From Actinomycetota bacterium (GTDB lineage Bacteria; Actinomycetota; Geothermincolia; Fen-727; Anoxymicrobiaceae), in the NCBI GenBank assembly GCA_018894655.1, contig JAHIPE010000073.1, forward strand, positions 1 to 6,021: a stretch of 6,021 nucleotides of DNA, in the 5' to 3' direction. The position numbers were made by a program, and so were the translations under genes. The notes beneath the pieces were generated by a model that saw only the letters and a list, made by a program, of their open reading frames with translations, had not been told where the DNA came from and made no database searches. Below, piece by piece: positions 1 to 5,028 of this stretch; positions within the stretch are counted from its first letter, which is position 1; each line of letters begins with the position of its first letter.

Positions 1-422
1 GGCAGGCGCAGCCACTTCTTGATCTCGGGGAACCCGACGTCGTTCACCAGTACATCCAGCAGGTGCCTGACCTCGCCGTTGAACCTCGGGTCGGCGCCGA
101 CCACCTCCTCGACCTCGCGGGCAAGCTCCTCGTCACCGGATATCCGCGCCTGGGCGATCTTCATCCTGGAGTAGCACATGACGCAGACGGTAAGCATGTC
201 TCTGCCTGCCTCCCTGGCGATGGCCAGGTCTCTTCCCGGGAGGGTGATCGACAGCAGGTCGTCGGTCATATGCGCGGATGACGCCCCACAGCAGTTCCAG
301 TCGGGTAGCTCCAGAAGCTCGATTCCCAGCGCCCGGCAGACCGCCTCGGTGGACAGCCCGAACTCCTCGGCTGAGCCGGACTGGGAGCAACCCGGGAAGT
401 AAGAGAAGGCAAGGTCCGTCAC
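1..422 (-). CDS. hdrB: HdrB-like heterodisulfide reductase subunit B, N-terminal 140 residues (3' end outside window)
   Basis: I translated this frame directly. It opens with GTG at 422-420 and stays open to the window edge. The N-terminus reads TDLAFSYFPGCSQSGSAEEF. A full CCG-type cysteine set follows: C12, then C44-C45 in WNCCGA, then C80 and C83 in TVCVMCYSRMK (C-X31-CC-X34-C-X2-C). In the HdrB family this motif binds a noncubane [4Fe-4S] cluster that reduces disulfides. Family members are usually near 290 residues with a second CCG motif, so about half the gene lies beyond position 1. The GTG overlaps the HdrC stop as GTGA, and GGAGG at 431-427 lies 4 nt upstream, which fixes the start and implies translational coupling. 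It should act in the cytoplasm with HdrC as an electron-transfer module. The physiological substrate is unknown, because bacteria that lack CoM/CoB use such proteins for other acceptors. Confidence 0.92.
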   Translation of the reverse strand, partial: MTDLAFSYFPGCSQSGSAEEFGLSTEAVCRALGIELLELPDWNCCGASSAHMTDDLLSITLPGRDLAIAREAGRDMLTVCVMCYSRMKIAQARISGDEELAREVEEVVGADPRFNGEVRHLLDVLVNDVGFPEIKKWLRL

Positions 423-967
423 TTTACCTCCATCTCCCGGGTCCTCTTGAATATCTTTCTAACAGCGCGGCGATTCTTCACCGTGCGGGGGAGGAGCTTT
501 ATCTTGCGCTTGAGGAACATGACCGCGCCCAGCCCCAAGTCGTCAAGCGCGTTCCTGGTCATCACCTTGTAGCCCCCGATGAGGACCGGCTCGTTTGTCC
601 TGCCCAGGAGCTTGATGCCCCCCAGGAACGACCGGTGCATCATGCTCACCTCGCGCTCGGACGGCTCCACCCCGCGGAAGGTGGCGATGTGCCGCAGGCC
701 GTCCATCACCCCGGCGATGTCGATCTCGTTGGGGCAGCGGGTGGTGCAGGTCTCGCAGGAGGTGCACAGCCAGATGGTTGAGCTTTCCAGCAGCCGCTCC
801 CGCTGGCCGTACTGGATCATCTTCATCACCTCGTGGGGAAGCAGGTCCATGGCGAACGCCACCGGGCAGCCGGCGGAGCACTTCTTGCACTGGTAGCAGG
901 CGCGCACCTTCTGCCCGGTGCGGCCCTCCAGTTCCGTTTCCAGTTTTTCGTTTACGGCGTTGATCAA
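419..967 (-). CDS. hdrC: HdrC-like heterodisulfide reductase subunit C (two [4Fe-4S] clusters)
   Basis: This 182-residue protein carries two ferredoxin-type motifs: C24-X2-C27-X2-C30-X3-C34-P and C68-X2-C71-X2-C74-X3-C78-P. They are set in phrases typical of HdrC (CYQCKKCSAGCPVAFAMD and WLCTSCETCTTRCPNEIDIA). Each should bind one [4Fe-4S] cluster and pass electrons between a partner such as HdrA or a flavoprotein and the HdrB active site. The rest is a basic, helix-rich C-terminal region. The start is TTG at 967-965: a stop lies in frame just upstream, the first ATG comes after the first cysteine motif, and a GAGAGG site sits at 983-978. A GTG at residue 21 is possible but would trim the usual N-terminal helix. 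The gene begins 7 nt after the ligase stop and overlaps hdrB by 4 nt. No HdrA is visible, so the flavin subunit, if any, lies elsewhere. GlpC-like proteins share the fold, but the adjacent HdrB settles the call. Confidence 0.93.
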   Translation of the reverse strand: MINAVNEKLETELEGRTGQKVRACYQCKKCSAGCPVAFAMDLLPHEVMKMIQYGQRERLLESSTIWLCTSCETCTTRCPNEIDIAGVMDGLRHIATFRGVEPSEREVSMMHRSFLGGIKLLGRTNEPVLIGGYKVMTRNALDDLGLGAVMFLKRKIKLLPRTVKNRRAVRKIFKRTREMEVK

Positions 968-974
968 CTGTGCG

Positions 975-2528
975 CTACCTCTCGGTTATCGAGCGGTCGC
1001 CGCCCTCCACGTACTGGGCGCGAAGTTCCTTCTTGAGGATCTTGCCAGTCGGGGTCCGCGGTAGCTCGGGGACGAAGATCACCTTCCTGGGGGTCTTGTA
1101 GCGCGCGAGCTTCTCGCCGCAGAACTCGATTATCTCCTCCTCGGTCAGCTCCTCCCCCTCATTCACCACCACCAGGGCAAGAGGCGCCTCCCCCCACTTC
1201 TCATCGCGCATGCCGATGACGCCCACGTCGGCGACCTTTGGGTGACCATGGATCACATCCTCGACCTGGGCGGGGTAGATGTTCTCCCCGCCGGAGATTA
1301 TCATGTCCTTCTTGCGGTCCACGATGTAGAGGTACCCTTCCTCGTCGAGACGGCCCATGTCACCGGTGTGGAACCAGCCCCCCTTGAGCGTCTCGGCGGT
1401 CTGCTCCGGCATGTTCCAGTACTCCTTGAACACGTTGGGGCCGCTTATCACTATCTCGCCCATCTCCCCCTGGGGAAGCTCGTTGTCGTCCTCGTCAACG
1501 ATCCTTATATCCACGTGGAAGAGAGGCAGACCGGCCGACCCCCTCTTCCTGAGCGCGTCCACCTCTGGCAGGGCGGTGACAGCCGGGGCGGTCTCGGTGA
1601 GCCCGTAACCCTGGTTGAACGTGACCCCCTTCTCCAGGTACCTCTCGATGAGCGGCACCGGGCAGGGGGCGCCCCCGGCGATGAAGAACCGTATCGAGGA
1701 AAAGTCCGTCTCGTCGAACTTCTCACTCTGGGACATGAGGAGGAACATCACCGGGATTCCGAACATGGTGTTGACCTTGTACTTCTCAATCATCTCCAGG
1801 ACCGTATCGGGGATGAAGAACCTGGAGAGCACCACGGTCCCGCCGCCGTAGAGCGTCGGCGTCGCGCCCGCCGAAAGCCCCCCGATGTGGAACAGAGGGG
1901 CAGTCACCAGGTTGATGTGCTCGTCGTCGAGGCCGTAGGTCAAGACCGCATTGACCCCGTTCCACTGGGTGTTCCCGTGGGTGAGCACCGCGCCCTTGGG
2001 GCGCCCGGTGGTCCCCGACGTGTACATTATGAAGTGGGGGTCGTCAAGGGTGACTTCCTCCTCGACCTCCGGCTCGGTGTCGGGGTAGCCGGACACCCAC
2101 TCCTCGTAGTCCGTGTCCCCACCCCCTCCTTTGTCCTCCCCCACGCAGATGAACTTCTTGACCCCTTTCGCGAGTTCCTTGAGTGCCTCCGCCTGGACCC
2201 CGAAATCGGGGGTGTAAATCAGGGCGGTCGCCCCACAGTCATCCAGGATGTAGGCAAGCTCGGGCGGCGCCAGCCGGAAGTTCAAGGGAACCATTATCGC
2301 CCCGGTCTTCCCGGTGGCAAACAGCACCTCCAGGAACTCGGGGACGTTGGGAAACAGGGCCGCCACCCGCTTACCACGGGTGATGCCGATGTCGGGGAGG
2401 GCGTTAGCCAGGCGGTTCACCCTCTGGTTGAACTCCTCCCAGGTGTACTCCCGGCCGTCGTCGCAGATCAACATCTTGGCGTCCGGTTCCAGTTTCGCCC
2501 TCTTTGAGACCCACTGTCCGATGTTCAT
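975..2528 (-). CDS. AMP-forming acyl-CoA synthetase (fatty-acid/carboxylate-CoA ligase, ANL superfamily)
   Basis: This 517-residue enzyme has the normal length for a medium- or long-chain acyl-CoA ligase and looks intact. The adenylate-forming core motifs occur in order: phosphate-binding loop YTSGTTGRPKG at 169-179, YGLTET at 308-313, HTGD at 387-390, and the hinge/A8 segment around DRKKDMIISGGENIYP at 404-419. The catalytic lysine is K496 in PRTPTGK. The family turns a carboxylic acid, ATP and CoA into acyl-CoA, AMP and PPi through an acyl-adenylate; the chain length or aromatic specificity cannot be read here. There is no signal peptide or membrane segment. A glycine run GGGG at 134-137 lies in a surface stretch. 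The ATG at 2528-2526 has AGGAGG 8 nt upstream (2542-2537), a strong ribosome site. It lies 33 nt after an SDR relic and 7 nt before hdrC, suggesting an operon for acid activation and redox steps such as beta-oxidation. Confidence 0.95.
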   Translation of the reverse strand: MNIGQWVSKRAKLEPDAKMLICDDGREYTWEEFNQRVNRLANALPDIGITRGKRVAALFPNVPEFLEVLFATGKTGAIMVPLNFRLAPPELAYILDDCGATALIYTPDFGVQAEALKELAKGVKKFICVGEDKGGGGDTDYEEWVSGYPDTEPEVEEEVTLDDPHFIMYTSGTTGRPKGAVLTHGNTQWNGVNAVLTYGLDDEHINLVTAPLFHIGGLSAGATPTLYGGGTVVLSRFFIPDTVLEMIEKYKVNTMFGIPVMFLLMSQSEKFDETDFSSIRFFIAGGAPCPVPLIERYLEKGVTFNQGYGLTETAPAVTALPEVDALRKRGSAGLPLFHVDIRIVDEDDNELPQGEMGEIVISGPNVFKEYWNMPEQTAETLKGGWFHTGDMGRLDEEGYLYIVDRKKDMIISGGENIYPAQVEDVIHGHPKVADVGVIGMRDEKWGEAPLALVVVNEGEELTEEEIIEFCGEKLARYKTPRKVIFVPELPRTPTGKILKKELRAQYVEGGDRSITER

Positions 2529-2561
2529 TGCCGCTCCCTCCTGTTTGCTATCGCCCTGTCC

Positions 2562-2680
2562 TTACTCCTTATCCACCAGTATACCGCCGTCCACTACGAC
2601 GTTGGCCCCGTTCGAGGCCAGGTCCAGCGCGATGGCTTTTCCTATCCCCCGGGAGAACCCGCGTTCTTCCCCTCGAGCAT
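2562..2680 (-). pseudogene. Relic of a FabG-like short-chain dehydrogenase/reductase, frameshifted and internally deleted
   Basis: The relic keeps a good ribosome site (GGGGAGG at 2694-2688, 7 nt before ATG at 2680-2678) and starts MLEGKNA, as SDR enzymes do. That frame then stops at TAG 2644-2642 after 12 residues. From 2660 the shifted frame reads GFSRGIGKAIALDLA and then SNGANVVV, the first Rossmann beta-alpha-beta of an SDR. It runs directly into DGGILVDKE and TAA at 2564-2562, resembling the conserved VDGG segment near the SDR C-terminus. Two lesions are inferred: loss of roughly 10-13 nt that carried most of the (L)VTGG strand, and loss of about 200 codons joined near 2589-2600, including the catalytic Ser-Tyr-Lys. 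The protein cannot be functional. It sits 33 nt upstream of the ligase on the same strand, so it was probably the first gene of that operon. Confidence 0.8.
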
Positions 2681-2702
2681 TGCGCTACCTCCCCGCTATC
2701 AG

Positions 2703-2748
2703 GCCGGCGGCCGGCCGGCAAAAAAAGCAAGATTCAAGACCTGACCCC
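2703..2748. repeat. GC-rich hairpin plus A-tract and REP/IS200-like end motif
   Basis: GCCGGC at 2703-2708 and GCCGGC at 2714-2719 form a 6-bp stem with a 5-nt loop. Seven A's (2720-2726) follow, then GCAAGATTCAAGACCTGACC from 2727 and two more C's to 2748. From memory, strings close to this last one recur between genes in many bacterial genomes near REP-associated tyrosine (IS200-like) transposases. I cannot check that here, and no transposase is present. If correct, this is a stranded end or a REP-type repeat lying between the likely promoter and the SDR relic. The A-run is on the wrong side of the stem for a rho-independent terminator in either direction. Confidence 0.4.
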
Positions 2749-2769
2749 GGATTTTGCCTCGGGTCCGGC

Positions 2770-2782
2770 GGGAAATATTCCC
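2770..2782. promoter_or_regulatory. Short dyad, possible operator
   Basis: GGGAA-ATA-TTCCC is a perfect 5-bp inverted repeat with a 3-nt centre, in the A/T-rich part of the divergent region. It would lie just downstream of the transcription start predicted from the leftward promoter at 2791-2819, where a repressor could block initiation. No regulator gene is in the window and the arms are short, so this is only a candidate. Confidence 0.25.
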
Positions 2783-2790
2783 CCAAAAAG

Positions 2791-2819
2791 AGTATCATGG
2801 TGGAGGGCGGTTATGACAG
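2791..2819 (-). promoter_or_regulatory. Possible sigma70-type promoter for the SDR relic-ligase-hdrCB operon
   Basis: On the minus strand CTGTCA (2819-2814, four of six matches to TTGACA) is followed after exactly 17 nt by GATACT (2796-2791, four of six to TATAAT). Transcription would start near 2784, leaving a leader of about 100 nt before the SDR relic and about 255 nt before the ligase. The -35 element lies in front of the ribosome site of the divergent MBL-fold gene. The hexamers are only moderate matches, so the call is tentative. Confidence 0.33.
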
Positions 2820-2834
2820 GGAGGTATACTGGAA

Positions 2835-3491
2835 ATGGCACCTGACGAGTCTCTTGGAGTATCGTGGTACGGCCAGTCGATGTTTGAAATCTCCGGCGGA
2901 GGGGTGACCCTGGTCTGCGACCCGGTGGGCCCGTCCTCGGGCTACCGATTCGACCCTATACGTGCGGACATCGTCCTGGTCACCCACGACCACGCCGACC
3001 ACAACTACGTGGAGGGAATCACCGGCTCACCGGAGGTGTTAAGGACGACCGGGAGTCACTCCATCGGCGGCCTGGAGATAACCGGCATACCCGGCTTCCA
3101 CGACAAGAGGCACGGCGCGGAACGCGGACCCATCATCATGTTCACCTGGGAGCAGGCGGGCGCCAGGTTAGCCCACCTTGGCGACATCGGCGAGATCCCC
3201 GGCCCGGAGGTCCTGAAGGGAGTAGAGGGTGTGGATATCCTGATGATCCCGGTGGGCGGCGTTTACACCATTGACGGCGACGAGGCCGCGGGGCTGGTTA
3301 AGGCGTTGTCCCCGGCCATCGTGTTCCCGATGCATTACCTTACCCCCGACGTGGTCTTCCCCCTGGAGCCGCCCGACAGTTTCACCGCCAGCTTCCCCGG
3401 GGCCGTCCGGGAGATCACCGCGAGGCCCGTCGAGGTCTCGGGCTACCCACTTCCGTCCCACACCGAGATATGGGTCCTCCCCTATCAGTGA
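2835..3491 (+). CDS. MBL-fold metal-dependent hydrolase, UlaG-like (COG2220 type)
   Basis: This 218-residue protein has the metallo-beta-lactamase-fold signature H51-D-H53-A-D55-H56 in VLVTHDHADHNYVEG. Later ligand candidates are H114 and D117 in AHLGDIG and H167 in FPMHYLTPD, so a two-metal (usually Zn or Mn) site appears complete. The N-terminal SWYGQSMFEIS and VTLVCDPVGP strands are typical of the UlaG-like branch (Lactamase_B_3 type), whose members cleave phosphodiester, lactone or other ester bonds. Nothing here fixes the substrate. There is no signal peptide, so it should be cytoplasmic. ATG 2835 follows GGGAGG (2819-2824) by 10 nt, and a stop lies in frame at 2814-2816, which supports this start. 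The gene points away from the ligase-Hdr operon, and hairpins follow its stop, so it may be transcribed alone. Confidence 0.88.
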   Translation: MAPDESLGVSWYGQSMFEISGGGVTLVCDPVGPSSGYRFDPIRADIVLVTHDHADHNYVEGITGSPEVLRTTGSHSIGGLEITGIPGFHDKRHGAERGPIIMFTWEQAGARLAHLGDIGEIPGPEVLKGVEGVDILMIPVGGVYTIDGDEAAGLVKALSPAIVFPMHYLTPDVVFPLEPPDSFTASFPGAVREITARPVEVSGYPLPSHTEIWVLPYQ

Positions 3492-3494
3492 TCG

Positions 3495-3533
3495 CGCCTG
3501 TAATGGTTTCAGGCGGCGGACTGAGTGTCCGCC
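3495..3533 (+). terminator. Tandem hairpins after the MBL-fold gene, possible terminator without a U-tract
   Basis: Two stems follow the stop codon at once. CGCCTG (3495-3500) pairs with CAGGCG (3510-3515) across a 9-nt loop. GGCGGAC (3515-3521) pairs perfectly with GTCCGCC (3527-3533) across a 5-nt loop. They share base 3515. No T-run follows, so this is not a classic rho-independent terminator. It could still end the MBL transcript or protect its 3' end, as U-less hairpins are common in GC-rich bacteria. This is a prediction from pairing alone. Confidence 0.4.
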
Positions 3534-3560
3534 CCCAAGCAGCCTACTCCCCTCTCCGCC

Positions 3561-3569
3561 TGCTATCAT
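3561..3569 (+). promoter_or_regulatory. Extended -10 promoter giving a leaderless or near-leaderless cca transcript
   Basis: TGCTATCAT matches the extended -10 pattern TGnTATAAT with a single mismatch in the hexamer (TATCAT, 3564-3569). There is no clear -35 element 16-18 nt upstream. The A of the cca ATG at 3576 lies 7 nt past the hexamer, the usual place for the first transcribed base. The region before that ATG has no proper Shine-Dalgarno sequence (only AAGAG), which fits leaderless translation. Confidence 0.4.
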
Positions 3570-3575
3570 AAGAGC

Positions 3576-4979
3576 ATGGAGAATAATCCTGATATCCGGA
3601 TGGAGATACCGGAACCGATAACCGCCATCGGCGAGCGCATAGCCGGGGCGGGCGGCGAGACGTACGTAGTCGGTGGGTGGGTGAGGGACCGCCTGCGGGG
3701 AGTTGACTGCCAGGACATCGACCTCGCCACCAGCCTCACCCCGGACCGGGTGAAGAGCGTGGTTGAGGGGCTGGGCTCGATCTACAACCTGGGAGAGAGG
3801 TTCGGCACCGTCGGGGTCCGTGCCGGGGGGTACAACGTGGAGATAACCACGTTCCGCCGGGACAGGTACTCACCCGGATCGCGCCACCCCGAAGTCACGC
3901 CGGTCGCGAGTATCGAGGAGGACCTCTCCCGCCGGGACTTCACCATCAACACGATGGCGCTGTCTCTGGCGCCGGAACCGGGGCGCCTGCTTGACCCGTT
4001 CGGCGGGGCGCGCGATATAGAGCGAGGCCTGATACGCACCCCCGGCCCTCCCCGGGCACGGATGGCGGAGGACCCGCTTCGCATGATGCGGGCGGTCCGC
4101 TTCGCCGCCCAGCTCGGCTACGAGATTGACGGGGAACTCCTTGGCGTCCTGAAAGGCGAAGCGGGCCTGCTGGACTCTATCTCCTGGGAGCGGCGCCGCG
4201 ATGAGCTGGAGAGGCTACTGGTCACGGGCAGGGCGGATACCGGGATAAGGACGCTGGTCGACACCGGCCTCATGGAGTACGTCTCACCAGAAGTGGCCGC
4301 CATGGAGGGCGTGGAGCAGCCATCCACGTATCACCGCGCCGACGTGCTGGAGCATACTCTCCTGATGATGAAATACCTCCCGGACGACCCGCTGCTGCTC
4401 CGGGCGGCGCTCTTCCACGATGTCGGAAAGCCGCCCACCAAGGTCACCACCCCCAAGCTGATGTTCCCGGAACATGAAAAGGTGGGCGAGGAACTGACCC
4501 GCCGGGCGATGAGGCGGCTGCGCTACGGCAATCAGGACATCCAGAAGACGGCTTTCCTGGTCCGGCACCACATGCACCCGATTCGCTACGACGAAAACTG
4601 GAAAGACCCGACGGTCAGGCGAATGATAAGGAAATGCACTCTTGTCAAGGACGACGACATCATTGTTCCACTTTCCACGGTTTTCCGGCTGGCCAAGGCG
4701 GACGTGGAGGCGGGAAACACGGAGAAGACGCCGGAGATGCTCGCCAGAGTCGACGAGCTCGAACGAAGGGTAGAAGCGGTCAGCAGAGAGCTTGAAATAG
4801 GGAGAATCCAATCGCCCCTCGACGGCAGGGAATTGATGGAACTCTTCGGGCGAGAGGAAGGACCCTGGATCAGGGGAGTAAAGGCGCACCTGACCGACCT
4901 GGTAGTTGCCGGCGAGCTCGGCCCCGACGACAGGAGCGAAGCGGCCCGCCGTGCCCGCTCGTACCTCGAGGGCAACTGA
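3576..4979 (+). CDS. cca: CCA-adding tRNA nucleotidyltransferase / poly(A) polymerase family, with HD domain
   Basis: This class II nucleotidyltransferase (467 residues from ATG 3576) would add or repair the 3' CCA of tRNAs using CTP and ATP. The head domain has YVVGGWVRD with the GG at 33-34, and the catalytic aspartates D47 and D49 in DCQDIDLATS. RRDFTINTMA begins at 119, and E165-D166-x-x-R169 is the base-selecting EDxxR motif in AEDPLRMMRAVRF. A helical RNA-binding region follows. An HD phosphohydrolase domain has H260 (LEHT), H281-D282 (LFHDVGKP), H331-H332 and D376 (RLAKADVEA). The C-terminus SPLDGRELMELF is also typical. Starts at GTG 3525 and ATG 3600 are in frame. I prefer 3576 because of the -10 element just upstream; GTG 3525 lies in a hairpin, and ATG 3600 (MEIPEPI) fits family N-termini but has no ribosome site. 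CCA-adding cannot be separated from A-adding or polyadenylating activity here. Confidence 0.92.
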   Translation: MENNPDIRMEIPEPITAIGERIAGAGGETYVVGGWVRDRLRGVDCQDIDLATSLTPDRVKSVVEGLGSIYNLGERFGTVGVRAGGYNVEITTFRRDRYSPGSRHPEVTPVASIEEDLSRRDFTINTMALSLAPEPGRLLDPFGGARDIERGLIRTPGPPRARMAEDPLRMMRAVRFAAQLGYEIDGELLGVLKGEAGLLDSISWERRRDELERLLVTGRADTGIRTLVDTGLMEYVSPEVAAMEGVEQPSTYHRADVLEHTLLMMKYLPDDPLLLRAALFHDVGKPPTKVTTPKLMFPEHEKVGEELTRRAMRRLRYGNQDIQKTAFLVRHHMHPIRYDENWKDPTVRRMIRKCTLVKDDDIIVPLSTVFRLAKADVEAGNTEKTPEMLARVDELERRVEAVSRELEIGRIQSPLDGRELMELFGREEGPWIRGVKAHLTDLVVAGELGPDDRSEAARRARSYLEGN

Positions 4980-5017
4980 TGATACTCAATGATGCGATAA
5001 GATACTGACGTTGGTTC

Positions 5018-5024
5018 AAGGAGG
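5018..5024 (+). promoter_or_regulatory. Ribosome binding site that sets the epimerase start
   Basis: AAGGAGG is a full anti-16S match lying 4 nt before ATG 5029. An in-frame TTG at 5011 precedes it, but that codon lacks its own site and would place this sequence inside the coding region, so ATG 5029 is the better start. Confidence 0.8.
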
Positions 5025-5028
5025 CGCG

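Larger units (their letters stand above)
2529..2834. other. Divergent intergenic region between the ligase-Hdr operon and the MBL-fold gene
   Basis: No intact gene is present. From left to right it holds the ligase ribosome site (2537-2542), an SDR relic on the minus strand, a GC-rich hairpin followed on the plus strand by seven A's and an element-like motif, a short dyad, a possible leftward promoter, and the ribosome site GGGAGG (2819-2824) for the rightward MBL-fold gene. The stretch from about 2720 to 2795 is visibly more A/T-rich than the flanking genes, as expected for a control region. I could not find a convincing -35/-10 pair for the rightward gene. Confidence 0.8.

Noticed and set aside
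1242..2507. Open frame of 421 codons on the plus strand, opposite the acyl-CoA ligase
   Set aside because: It lies wholly antisense to a gene with every family motif intact. Its translation is low-complexity (rich in G, R, H, P, V, L) with no recognisable domain, as expected for a GC-rich shadow frame.
2703..2726. Rho-independent terminator
   Set aside because: On the plus strand the stem is followed by A's, not T's. On the minus strand the T-run comes before the stem. Neither orientation gives a stem followed by a U-tract.
2314..2907. Plus-strand open frame of 197 codons spanning the intergenic region
   Set aside because: It begins inside the ligase antisense, crosses the hairpin and element-like motif, and ends inside the MBL gene. 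It has no recognisable motif and conflicts with genes on both sides.
2835..3491. tRNase Z, because an MBL-fold protein lies next to a CCA-adding enzyme
   Set aside because: The H-D-H-A-D-H motif is shared by the whole superfamily. The protein is shorter than typical RNase Z, shows no exosite-like insertion, and its N-terminus resembles UlaG-like hydrolases.
4284..4889. Minus-strand open frame of 201 codons opposite cca
   Set aside because: It is fully antisense to the HD and C-terminal part of a well-supported gene. There is no family resemblance and no separate ribosome site was evident.
4980..5017. Promoter before the epimerase gene
   Set aside because: GATACT occurs at 4981 and 5001, but no -35 element lies at 16-18 nt from either, and neither has a TG extension, so I do not call a promoter.
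5011..5028. TTG at 5011 as the epimerase start
   Set aside because: It would put the AAGGAGG ribosome site inside the gene and has no site of its own. ATG 5029 places the Rossmann motif at the N-terminus, as is usual.
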